A stretch of DNA of 64,000 nucleotides, from the NCBI GenBank assembly GCA_032690845.1, contig CM064434.1, positions 7,690,108 through 7,754,107 of the forward strand, given 5' to 3'. Made by a program: the position numbers and the translations under genes. Of this stretch, positions 22,307 through 32,834 are shown one piece after another; the first letter of the stretch is position 1, and each line of letters opens with the position of its first letter. This stretch comes from Eleusine coracana subsp. coracana. Its lineage: Eukaryota; Streptophyta; Magnoliopsida; Poales; Poaceae. Below the pieces are notes generated by a model. That model was not told the origin of the DNA and did no database searches. It saw only the letters and a list, made by a program, of their open reading frames with translations.

Positions 22307-23460
22307 TGAAAGACAATTGAGTTGAAGATGCAAACAATCACATAAATAGCCTAGGACATTCAACCGATGACTATGGCAGACATTGTTTTAAAGAGTCACA
22401 TTGCTAGCGAGATGAAGATATTAGTCAAAAGTGAAAACTTAATCACGGTATATTACGCACTAACAATTTATTTGTATTATTTTTTCCAGTAATTTATGTA
22501 TTGTAAATGGATCAAACTGTTTGCATATGAAACCATGTTATAGTGATGTCATTTCTTATTTGTAAAACTAGCCGCACAAGTGTCCAGGTTTCATATTAGT
22601 TCAAATAATATCCTCGACGAAACATTCTAAATAAAGTCCTCTACGCAATATCCGATTAGTGCTATGTGCACCCCGACAACCAGTGTCAGCGTCGTGCCAG
22701 GAGAAAAAAATTTCGGTAAAATTTCACCAAAATATCCGATATATCATATATATCGGTGATACAATTTTTATCGTTAAAATTTTATCATTGACTATGTTTA
22801 TTATTTTTTTTGCGAAAATGACTATATTTATTTAATGAAAACTAATTTTATTATATATGTAACTATGATAATTTATAGCTTTAAGACCATTTTTTCTTAA
22901 ATCATGTAAAAAATTTTAAAAATAATTTATTTTATTCACTAAAATTACCGATATTTCCGAAATATCGTATTTATCGGTGACCACCGATATTTTTTTTGCA
23001 CCATTTTTTTTTCCTAGGTTACTATGTGGTACGGTGGCACTGTGTCCACTGTCCACAACCTATCGGTCACTGGAAAATTACACGTACACTAAAGTTTCTT
23101 GAAAATGGACCGGTTCATAATTCATCTGTAACCGAGTGGCACATGTTTACAATTCATCTAGTGCACAGTGCACTATTCCTGCAATTTTTAATTAATGTAT
23201 ATGATTTAAAAATCCGGAGGAAATGATTTATTTCTTGTAGAGCCAAACAACATGTCGTCATAGTTTCTTTGCTCCTAAGCAGATCCCAAATATCCAACCT
23301 GTTAAAAAGGGATAAATGTTAATTTAGTATTACAGATTTCAGTAAATAGAGTAGTTTAAACCAACACGAAAGAGCTGTTGAAAAACACGACAGGCAATCC
23401 TTCCTAATGAGTCACAAGCTTATGTACTAGTACTACTTTTTGGGTTCGAAACTGTTAACT
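22307..23460. other. AT-rich intergenic DNA
   Basis: No gene seen. The part 22700-23000 contains repeated CCGATAT/ATCGG words (for example ACCGATATTTCC and ATCGGTGACCACCGATA) and looks like an old, unnamed repeat. The 76-codon ORF at 22996 has no recognisable content. Confidence 0.4.
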
Positions 23461-24267
23461 GTCAACTTCAAAGAGCCGCATTAACTAACATCACCAACCA
23501 AAGTGCTGCGTTTGCTTCACTTGTCCTCCCTCTCCGTCTCCCCAGACGTCCCGGGCGACCTGGGTGGAGATCGCGCTCACCAGGAGGCAGGAGCTCCTCC
23601 AGAAGAGCTGCGGCAAGGTGGCGCTCCTTGGAGCTCCACCAGGCGAGCTCCGGCTCTGATTGGTCAGCTGCACCGTTTCTTGAACTCCTCGTAAAACCCT
23701 CCTTCCGCAGGTGATTTGGTGGATGTGTTCTTGGATTTGGTTCCTGCATTGTTCGATCCGGTGGTCCTGTAGTTTGATTTGGTCATTGGTTTGTCCGATG
23801 TGGTGGTCCGCAGGTACAATCGGCTTCTTAGCGATCTACACCCCCGCAATTTGGACCTGATCCATCACCGACCTCGTCTTGCGCTGCCCGTTGATTTCCA
23901 GGCTTCCTGCCGCTGCGGGTTTCCGTTTTGTGTGCAGAAGTAATTGTCCGCCGTGTGTAAAAGGCTGCCGTTGCCGTCACTCAAGGAAGAACTGTAAGTC
24001 TGTAACTGGCCGCCAGAAGCAGCACCTGCAACCATCATCCTCGAGAAGGAGAGGCCATGGTTCCACACATCCCCAACAGTTGAATTCACGCATACATGTC
24101 TCTGGTGTGGAACCCTGTTCGCTGTTCGGTTCGGTACAACCTTCTTCTTGATCAGTATTCTTAGCTTCTGGTGGGTGACTTCTCATCCGTTTGATTTTTT
24201 CAATAATTCGATCAGTCTTTGAATGGCCAAGCACTTCGACCCCTTGCTGATTAATATTATCGTTGCA
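23461..24267 (+). other. Upstream region of the NLR gene, possible leader
   Basis: GC-rich at 23510-23690, then pyrimidine/guanine-mixed sequence typical of a grass 5' UTR or first intron. No translated ORF is convincing. Splice-like sites are too many to choose between. Calling it the NLR leader is inference from position. Confidence 0.3.
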
Positions 24268-25840
24268 CTTGCCGGAAGATACTGTTAGTAAGCTAACAAT
24301 TCTTGATGTACTGACACTGCTTCGATGGTTTAGTTGTTTCTCTGGACTCATTATACTGGAGTAAGATGTTGTGACTTCAATTTTACTGGTCAGCATTTGA
24401 TTATAGATTTATAGTGAGTGCCAAAGATGTTTTATTGAAAAAATGGAATCACATCACTGTTGCAATATCTAATTATCTATAATCTGTGACTAAGATGAAC
24501 ATTTATATAATAAATATCAATGCTTTTTTAATTATTGGATGCAAAACAAATGATTTGGCAGTGCTTTGCTCTCGCCGTTTACTTGCAGTTCATTTTGGTT
24601 ATGGGCAATCCATTTGAGTTATTTTCCAACTCAACCAGGCTATGATTCTAACTGGAGAACACTTCACCTGCTTCTTGTTGTGCCATCCTGTTGCAGGTCA
24701 AGCACGATTTGTTGTTTTCTGCTCTCTACGATCGGCTAATCTATTGGTTTCTCCCAGGACACATTTTATGGAGATCTTAACAAGTTCCTAATGGGTGCAT
24801 CATCTTGGAAAACTTCTTCCAAAAGGTGTTTTCATTTTACTCTTATTATCAATCAGCAGGACCTGGAAGTTGAGGCGTACATGGTAGGACTTCTAGCGAG
24901 CACTCTTAGATTACCTGAGCGGTTTGTTTCTGCGATTCTGTCATGTCTGTAGTTGTAATAAGATATTTTCACTTTAAATGTAATCTGCGAGCATTTCATT
25001 GCAAATACTTTTAAGAAAATTGAAATCGCATCTCTATTATAATTTCTCAAAATCCTGTTACTCTAGATCCAATATTTCTGAACGTTTTAATTATTAGATG
25101 CAAAGAAAATGACTTTGCCATGATTATTCTTCCTAGGTCCTCTATTAATCTATTATACTTATGCCCTAATGCATCGAGTTTTTTTTAATTGATTTGTCGA
25201 GCCAGCACATCACCTTATTTCCCATTTTATTAAGTTGCAACGTGATTTGTAGGTTTTCTTTATCTCTAGCTATGATTTACTAATCCGTTAGTTTTCCCTT
25301 TCCCACATTTTGCTATATTTTGTAGAGGTATGAAATAACTTATGGATTCATCATCGTAGCGAACTGCTTTTGAAACATTATTACATCTGATTCTTCTTCC
25401 CGACCACTTGCTGGAAGACACTTGTTGTACGGTAAGATTTCTGGCCTGCATGTCTGATGATTGCTCCAATGGTTACTGTCCATTATGGATTTTCCATGGG
25501 TAAAAATGAAGCCCAATACTGAAAAAAATTGTATTTGAATAAAGCCTGTAACTATGATAGTTCTGAAGCTTTTGTGACCTAATAAAATGTTAACGATTTC
25601 TCTAATGTTGTGAAACAAATGATAAGCATGGTAACTGAATTAACCTATATAAAATTTAGATGGCAAATATGAACTTTACATTTTTTTTAGATAATGATAT
25701 GAACCTTATATACCGAAACAATAAAATCTAGTGAAGCATGTTTATTTCATCAAAACATTTCAACCCTCATCATATATCAATTCCCGCGTGAAGCCCTGCA
25801 GGATTGTGAATTCCCTATTGGTTCCTCATTTTCTTGACTG
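24268..25840 (+). repeat. Three diverged copies of a ~570 bp unit upstream of the NLR gene
   Basis: Copies begin near 24268, 24837 and 25407. CTTGCCGGAAGATACTG at 24268 corresponds to CTTGCTGGAAGACACTTG at 25407. ATTATTGGATGCAAAACAAA at 24531 corresponds to ATTATTAGATGCAAAGAAAA at 25090. A GGTGCATCATCTTGG block near 24796 corresponds to GATTCATCATCGTAG near 25345. The third copy ends close to the NLR ATG. Confidence 0.65.
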
Positions 25841-25863
25841 ATATCTCTGATCCAGCTCATCTG

Positions 25864-28188
25864 ATGGCAACCATATTTGATAATCTGGTTGGATCATGTG
25901 CTAAAAAACTGCAAGATCTCGTAACAGAGGAGGCCATTATGACTTTGGGGGTAAAAGATGATCTCAATGACCTTCAGCGAACGATGAAACAAATACAGTG
26001 CTTTGTTAGTGACGCAGAGCAAAGGAAAACAGAGGAATTAGCAGTTGACAATTGGCTTTACGAGCTGAAAGATGCTACATACAAAGCTGATGATATTATC
26101 GACTTGGCCAGATTAGAAGGAAGTAAGCTGGTAGCAGATGACGCATCATCATCAAAATGCTCGGCCACATGTATAATATCTCAAATGTTATGTTGCCTTC
26201 CTAGTATTCAAAAGGATCACGAGGTTGCCATTCGAATCAAGAATTTGAACAGTGAACTTGAGAAGATTTCAAAACTCGGTGAAAATTATTTAAAGCTTCA
26301 AAATTTGCAGCCTAGGGAGCAGGTCTCGACCATGAGAATGAAAACGTGTGAACTTGTGGAGCCTAACATTGTGGGTAAAGAAACTTCAGTTGCTTGTACG
26401 AGTGTGGTAGAACTGATTCTTGCGCACAAGGAAAAGAAGACATACAAGATTGGCATTGTAGGAACAGGAGGGGTTGGAAAAACAACTTTGGCCCAAAAAG
26501 TATATAATGACGACAGAATAAAGGGAGCATTTAGCAACAAAGCATGGATTTGTGTTTCTCAGGAGTACTCTAAAGATATGCTTTTGAAAGAAATTCTTCA
26601 GAACATCAGAGTAAAGTATATGCTAGATGAAACAGTTGGAGAACTTAGCAGAAAGCTTGCAGCAGCTGTTGAAAATAAAACTTTATTCCTTGTGTTAGAT
26701 GACATTTGGCAGCATGAGGTATGGACCGATCTACTCAGAACTCCATTGGAGACTGCAGCAACAACAATAATTTTGGTGACAACTCGGAATGATATAGCAG
26801 CACGAGTAATTGGAGTGGAAGATTTGTATAGGGTTGAATTGATGTCCGATGATGTAGGATGGGAGCTACTTTGGAAGAGCATGAATGTAACCGAAGAGGC
26901 TGAAGTGCAAAGTCTACGGGATACAGGGATGGAAATTGTTCGTTTGTGTGGAGGCCTCCCGCTAGCTATTAAAGTTATTGCTCGTGTTTTAGTTACTAAA
27001 GAGAGGACCGAGAACCAATGGAAGATATTTGTAAATAAAACTGCTTGGTCGATGAATAAAGTTCCCATTGAGCTAAGGGGAGCTTTATATCTGAGCTATG
27101 ATGACCTACCAAGACATTTGAAACAATGCTTCCTCTACTGTGCCTTATATCCCAAAGATGAAGGCATGTACCGTAGCGATCTTATCCGGTTTTGGATTGC
27201 TGAAGGGTTTGTCGAGGAGGAAGAAGAACTTCTGGAGGACACAGCTGAAGACTACTACAATGAACTTATATATAGACACCTTCTCCAACCAGATCCCATG
27301 TTTGCAGACGCCGCTCGATGCACAATGCATGACCTGTTAAGGCGGCTCGCTCAACATATATCTCAAGATGAATGTTTTTGTGGGGATCTACATTCATTGG
27401 ATCCTAAATCCTTATCCAAACTTCGACGCATTTCCATCATTCCTGACAAAGGTTCTATTATTCTTCCCAAGCTGGACCAAGATCATCTTAGAGCAAGAAC
27501 TTTCCTAATTCATAGTCCTGATGTTGAACCTATTATAGTCGAAAATGCAATATTCAGGAGGCTGCCATACATTAGAATTTTGGATTTGACCAACTCGATT
27601 ATTAAAAGCATTCCAGAATCCATTGGAAGTTTGATTCATCTGCGTTCACTGGACCTTGACCGAAGCGATGTATCTTTTCTTCCCGAGTCTATCGGCTATC
27701 TCACCAACCTTCAGGTATTGAACTTAAGGCACTGTCATTCTCTGTACAGACTACCTTTTGGAATCACTCGGTTATGTGCCTTGAGGCGACTTGGCCTTAA
27801 TGACACACCAATAGATAAAGTTCCAAAGGGGATAGGAGAGCTTAAATATCTCAATGATGTAGATGGGTTTCCTCTTAGTGATGGAATCGACAATTGTTCC
27901 CCAATGCAAGATGGATGGGGATTAGATGAATTGTGTGGACTTCAGAAGATGAGGAAACTTGCGGTTAGTAAACTGGAAAGAGCGTCTCCTTGCAATGTGC
28001 ATTTCACGTTAATAAACAAAAAGTATCTCAAATCATTGGATCTATGGTGCACTGACTGTAAAGATGAAATACATTCAATAGAGGAAATAAGCAAAGTAGA
28101 GGAAACATTTGAGAAGCTAATCCCACCAAACAACCTGGAAAGCCTCAGTATTGTGGATTTTTTCGGTCACAGATACCCGCTTGGGTAG
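25864..28188 (+). CDS. CC-NB-ARC-LRR (NLR) resistance-type protein, LRR cut short
   Basis: A 774-codon frame from the ATG at 25864, chosen over the in-frame ATG at 25834 because MATIFDNLVGSCAKKLQ matches the usual start of this grass NLR family. The Rx-type coiled coil covers about 1-140 with ADDIID at 75-80. NB-ARC motifs: P-loop GTGGVGKTT (200-208), RNBS-A FSNKAWICVSQ, kinase-2 LFLVLDDIW (274-282), RNBS-B ILVTTRN, GLPLA (364-368), CFLYCALYP near 422-430, and MHD (488-490). LRRs begin about 560 (IRILDLTNSIIKSIPESIG, LRSLDLD). Such proteins are cytoplasmic immune receptors that switch by nucleotide exchange. All NB-ARC key residues look intact. The frame ends at a TAG at 28186 caused by a frameshift in the LRR, so it is either a truncated receptor or a recent pseudogene. 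Confidence 0.9.
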   Translation: MATIFDNLVGSCAKKLQDLVTEEAIMTLGVKDDLNDLQRTMKQIQCFVSDAEQRKTEELAVDNWLYELKDATYKADDIIDLARLEGSKLVADDASSSKCSATCIISQMLCCLPSIQKDHEVAIRIKNLNSELEKISKLGENYLKLQNLQPREQVSTMRMKTCELVEPNIVGKETSVACTSVVELILAHKEKKTYKIGIVGTGGVGKTTLAQKVYNDDRIKGAFSNKAWICVSQEYSKDMLLKEILQNIRVKYMLDETVGELSRKLAAAVENKTLFLVLDDIWQHEVWTDLLRTPLETAATTIILVTTRNDIAARVIGVEDLYRVELMSDDVGWELLWKSMNVTEEAEVQSLRDTGMEIVRLCGGLPLAIKVIARVLVTKERTENQWKIFVNKTAWSMNKVPIELRGALYLSYDDLPRHLKQCFLYCALYPKDEGMYRSDLIRFWIAEGFVEEEEELLEDTAEDYYNELIYRHLLQPDPMFADAARCTMHDLLRRLAQHISQDECFCGDLHSLDPKSLSKLRRISIIPDKGSIILPKLDQDHLRARTFLIHSPDVEPIIVENAIFRRLPYIRILDLTNSIIKSIPESIGSLIHLRSLDLDRSDVSFLPESIGYLTNLQVLNLRHCHSLYRLPFGITRLCALRRLGLNDTPIDKVPKGIGELKYLNDVDGFPLSDGIDNCSPMQDGWGLDELCGLQKMRKLAVSKLERASPCNVHFTLINKKYLKSLDLWCTDCKDEIHSIEEISKVEETFEKLIPPNNLESLSIVDFFGHRYPLG

Positions 28189-28861
28189 GTAGTGGTCATC
28201 TATCATCACTGAAGTTTCTGATTCTTAATCGTTGCAAATCTTGTATGTGTTTTCCATCAATTGGGTACCTTTCAAACTTAAAATACGTACAAATATTGGG
28301 AGCAACTGCAGTTACGAAGGTTGGACCCGAATTTGTTGGCTGTGATGTGGGTAATCATGGGTTTGCATGGGCTGTAGCTTTCCCCATGCTTGAAACTTTG
28401 ATCATAAAGGATATGCCCAACTGGGAGGAGTGGACTTTTATTGCTGTTGAAGGAGAAGAAGCAATAAAAACTCCACGGATGCGCTGCTGCCGCGATTGAG
28501 GCACTTGAAAATTATTCAATGCCCCAAGCTGAAAGCTATTCCGCAACAGCTTGGACAGGTGGCCATCAGTTTGAAGGATATCGAATTTATTGCTATGGGC
28601 AGCCTCAAGGTGGTGGAGAACTTTCTGTTCCTGTCTGAGAGACTTGTAATTGTAGAATGTGAAGGCCTAGAGCGGGTATCTAATATCCCCCATGTGGATC
28701 TGTTTTTCGCACATTACTGTCCGAATTTGAGCTGTGTTGAGAAATTGGACAAGTTGCAACATCTTGTTTATACAGATGATATGCAGAAGAAGGCCTCAGT
28801 CTGGCTGCCTGGGATTCAACAGAAGGACAAGGACTTGGTTGTCTACGTTTGCAATGGATGA
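28189..28861 (+). pseudogene. Frameshifted C-terminal LRR tail of the NLR
   Basis: The LRR continues in two other frames. One runs from about 28182 (HLSSLKFLILNRCKSC, FPSIGYLSNLKYV, AFPMLETLIIKDMPNWEEW) to a stop at 28499. The other takes over near 28480 (LRHLKIIQCPKLKAIP, LERVSNIPHVDLFF) to the natural-looking stop at 28859-28861. Two small indels, near 28180 and between about 28462 and 28488, therefore separate about 220 codons from the main frame. An undetected intron is less likely, since no stretch is lost from the LRR pattern. Sequencing error is possible. Confidence 0.8.
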
Positions 28862-29832
28862 TTTGAGGTATATTTGTTAACTTTTATCTACTGTATGCTA
28901 TCTATGCCCGTCCCCCAATCTGCTTTCAGATTCTTGAAAGTTTACCTTTTTCTTGTAAAACTTACCCAAAAATTTTTATCTCCAATTATGCTATCAGCAT
29001 TTAATATGAGTACAATATTATAATATATCCTGAGGTTTAATACTTTTCCACCTAAAGACACCAAGCAAATAAATGTCAGATTGTGAGCTCCATCGCTCCC
29101 TTAATTTGTCACGGATATTGTCATTGAGTAAAGAAATAAGAAATGCTACATGTTCATTTGTTTTGCACGGTGAAAAAAATACTTAGGAAGAGTTATACAT
29201 CGGTGCAAGTTATTATTCAATGATGACAGTGTCGTCATTTATGTTTAGAGATTTTACTTTACAATTTGCCATTTTCTCAGAGACTGCTGTGAATTCCTTT
29301 TGTTTTTTCATATCTTATGCAGATATATCTCCAAATCTTCAAGTCAATGGTAAATATCGGATTAAAACCGCCAAGCTTTCAATCGCATTATGGTTTGTAT
29401 GCAATTGGACATACTGTTACGAGTTGTCTCGTTTATACTGCACTTTTAGTTACCGTGACTCCATGATGTTATATATATATATATTCTTATTGATTTAGTG
29501 CTGTCAGACGTAATATAGTTTGTTGACATGTTTTATTAAGCAAGAATGGTGGAAGTTATTCAGCTTTCCTGGATAAGTGGTATATATCGCCTATTGGTGT
29601 GTTCTCGGTGATGTCATATTCTGTTTTGCTCTTCGAATTTCCTATCTGGTGACAACCATATTTAATTGATCAGTTTATATATTGATGTTGTTGTACAAGG
29701 CAACTCTGAATTTACCCAACCTTCACTAAGATTCAATTAATCAGGTGAACTATTCTTAATATTTCATATAGTTATAGCTTAATCCTGTCTTTATGCTCTA
29801 AGGGCATGTTTGGTTGGGCAAAATAGAGTGCC
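28862..29832 (+). other. NLR downstream region, no gene
   Basis: AT-rich; probably 3' UTR and flank. An acceptor-like TTATGCAG near 29320 could begin a 3' UTR exon, but nothing shows it is used. There is a short (TA)n near 29470. Confidence 0.4.
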
Positions 29833-29835
29833 TAA

Positions 29836-30135
29836 GGCCTGTTTGGTAGGGATTCCAAAACAGCTTCTTGACTGAATTCTGTTCCTCATATTAAGTGCTA
29901 GCCAAAGAGTTTCAAGAAAAATAGATTCTACTCCTTTTTATAAGTGCTTAAATTTGTACTAGAATCTAAAAGCATAAAAAATATAGCTTCTCATGACTTC
30001 TCTACCCATTGTTTTTTATGAAATATATATAAGAGAATCCATTTTGTCAAACAATTTTTTTTAGAAAATTCATTTTTGTGGAGAATCCATTTTGTAGAGA
30101 ATCCGTTTTGTGAAGAAGTCCTACCAAAGGGGCCC
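29836..30135. mobile_element. Tourist-like MITE, 300 bp
   Basis: Terminal inverted repeats are GGCCTGTTTGGTAGG on the left and CCTACCAAAGGGGCCC on the right (reverse complement GGGCCCCTTTGGTAGG). TAA flanks both sides (29833-29835 and 30136-30138), the target duplication of PIF/Harbinger elements. No coding capacity. Confidence 0.8.
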
Positions 30136-30138
30136 TAA

Positions 30139-30600
30139 GAGTGCTGCCTGGCCCAAGCAAAATTCTGAGGGTCTAAGACCAGTCTCAGTGGGGATTTCAT
30201 CAGTATTAAATGAGGTACCACATAAGCAAAAGAGATGATGTATCATAATAATTAGTATGAAATTGGGCAAATGAGTTTCATAGGGATGAAACTCATTTAA
30301 CATTGTTTCATAGGTATGAAACTCCATCGAAACTCCTATTAAGAACATAGAGTTTCATCCTAACATATTTTGATCAATCTCAATGTAACAAATAGATATT
30401 AATTTAATACTGTAACTTATATATGAAACTATGCATTAAAAAAGACTATTTCATATAGGTGATCACAGTTTCACAACTGAAATTAATAACAACCGTCTAT
30501 TTAAACAGATCTAAGGTTAAAAATAACGAGATACCTACTAAAATACTAAAAGATACCTTTAAGTTATGAACCGGAACCAAAATTAGTGGACCCAATATTT
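30139..30600. repeat. Possible MITE remnant with repeated GTTTCAT words
   Basis: AGACCAGTCTCAGTGGGG near 30178 resembles the terminal sequence of Mutator-type grass MITEs. It is followed by many direct and inverted GTTTCATA/TATGAAAC words (30285-30350 and 30420-30475). A matching right terminus was not found. Confidence 0.35.
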
Positions 30601-31933
30601 TTTAATTCAACAATAGGTACTTTTCTACTTTCATTTAATGTATCAGTCACCGACGACCAGATCGCCACGCGCTTTGCTCGGCCAGAAGCTGCCGACCCCC
30701 ATGCCGCCTCTCTGTACGCGCCTCCGCTACCACGTAATTGATGCCGGCGCTGCCTCCAACGCAATAGCGCCATGCATCGCTGCTCTGATCGAAGAAAGAG
30801 CACACATAGCCTACATGGCTACATGGACCTGAACTACGAGGACTGCCAGGGCAACTGCGACAGTAGCGGTAGCAGCACGCACACAAGGAGCGCCATGGAG
30901 TGCAGGGAGAACGAGGCTAATAGCCAGTCCATTGTTGGGAAATCCATCAATGCTTGTCACAGCTTGCTGCTGTGAATCACAACGGAATTCTATTGCCATA
31001 TCGGCAGTGCATCACTGGAACGGCAGCCGGATAGGCCTGGTGATCACTGTCTAGGAACCTGACAGCAACCATTTCAGATCTAGCTGCAACCATCGGATGA
31101 GTACCCCTAATTAATGAGGATGCAATCACCAAAGTACTCCTGATTACAATTAACTAAATTCATAAGAAAGACTTTTAATTTTAATGGCTATGATTAATTT
31201 TCGGAAAGGTACCTTCGGTTCCCCTCAAACACCGTAACAAATCTCTTATAACAAATATTAGTTTCCCAGATATCAATGTGTGCAAGCGGTATGCCAAATG
31301 TTCTCAGGACCTTCCAAATTGTTTGAACCCTTTCATCGACTTGGTCACATTTGATTTCAACTAATTGAGATGGCACGATGCAGAAGTTTGTTCCACTGGG
31401 TTGTAACTTCCATTTATTCCTACTGAATAACAGGGTGCCTACAGCAACAATACTGAACTGTAGTATCAATTGATCGTAGATAGGAGCATCAGTACAAAAA
31501 CACACAAGTATATTCTACCCACCCATCTAAGATATTATACCACAGGAAGTTGAAGAGTGAGCTTCTCCAGAACTGGTGAATGTTCGAGAAAACATATTAA
31601 TACGTTCAGATCAACAGCAAAGACTCCAGTTGAGTACCAAAGATTTCAATTTGGTAAATATAGGGCACCGCTTTATGTCCATACTCAAAATTATCTAGAC
31701 AAAACAAAAAGAGACAGATCCGATGATAAAGAAATTATTAACCCTGAGTACAATGTTAGGAATCTGTATTTATTTTTTACAGATTTAGAAATCTGGATTA
31801 TAACAGCAAAAAGAATTAATAATAAAATCATATTTAAATCTTTTATATGTTTATGCATAAATAAATGGAAACACCAACATCAGGTACAAGACATCAGACA
31901 TATGCGTGCACTTCTTTCAGTAAATAATAACTA
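30601..31933. other. Intergenic, no recognised gene
   Basis: The part 30650-30960 is GC-rich with overlapping ORFs on both strands. A 103-codon minus-strand ORF at 31194-31505 ends in an AG-GTAC donor-like site. It could be an isolated exon, but I do not recognise it and assign no function. Confidence 0.3.
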
Positions 31934-32008
31934 CTCCCTCCAGTTTTTACATGTTGTTGCGGGCTAGTGCAAATTAAATGGGTGACAACATTTAAAAACT
32001 AGAGGGAG
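31934..32008. mobile_element. Stowaway-like MITE, 75 bp
   Basis: Inverted termini are CTCCCTCCAGTTTTTA and TAAAAACTAGAGGGAG (15 of 16 positions pair). TA dinucleotides flank it (31932-31933, 32009-32010). CTCCCTCC ends and a TA target mark Stowaway/mariner elements. At 75 bp it is much shorter than typical Stowaways, nearly just termini plus 40 bp. Confidence 0.8.
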
Positions 32009-32834
32009 TAATTAGTAAAATAGCATATGCCCAGATGAGCAGACCCCTGTGCATTTCTACTTCCTCGAATAGTGATGATCTTAATGAACCAATAGTATGT
32101 AAAGCAAATTATTATCTTGTAACCTAAAGAATACAGTTGTTTCTATGGATTGATTCGCATTGCATCTTCATCTTGGAAACAATAATGGTGAGTGAAAGAA
32201 AGTAATTATACCAATTCTGTCCTAGCTGATAGCTCCATGTGTGTTGATTCGGACAAACCTTTGAGCAACACACAGTTGCTGCGGGCTGCGGCCATCTTCG
32301 GACTTACAATAATAATATCCGCAGCATAAACAGGAAACCGTGCCACAATCACCGGCATCATATGAAGAACACTCATCTTCTTCAGGCAGAAAATCAAGAC
32401 TAACAATTGCTGTCATTAAGGATGCATGGCATGCCTTCAAGAATCGGAATCTGTCCATCAGGATTCACTTCTAGTAAAATGAGACTCAGAAAGGACATCC
32501 GAGTACGTTTAGAGCATCTCCGGCGGGATGACTATATGGGCCCTAAACCTTCTTTTATTCACCCAAAAAAATAACAAATCATCTCCAATCCATGACTATC
32601 CAGATGATTATTTTGAGCAGGCCACCAAACCCGTTAGAAATAGTGCCCCGCTATTCCCCCCCCCCCCCTTCGAAATGCGAGCCCGACCACTTTTTTTTAA
32701 GGAAGCTATTTTTTCTATCCCGAAGCTGTTGCCACGGTCCTTTACGAGGAGCGCCGTCGCAAAGTCTGGGGAAAAACCCTATGGCAGCATGTGCGGCGGC
32801 GGCCAGGCCACCACCGCCGCGTCGAGCCCCGTGA
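32009..32834. other. Intergenic, no recognised gene
   Basis: Small antisense ORFs near 32206-32458 are unrecognised. GAGCATCTCCGGCGGGATG near 32513 resembles the terminal sequence of several grass DNA transposons, but no partner end was found. The part 32690-32834 is GC-rich and lies against the solo LTR. Confidence 0.3.

Noticed and set aside
29640..29680. Second NLR start, from similarity of GGTGACAACCATATTTAA to the 25864 start
   Set aside because: The match is about 20 bases and the reading frame fails at once; chance cannot be excluded.
31194..31505. Minus-strand 103-codon ORF as a host gene
   Set aside because: It has no recognised domain and no supporting neighbour exon; kept only as a remark.
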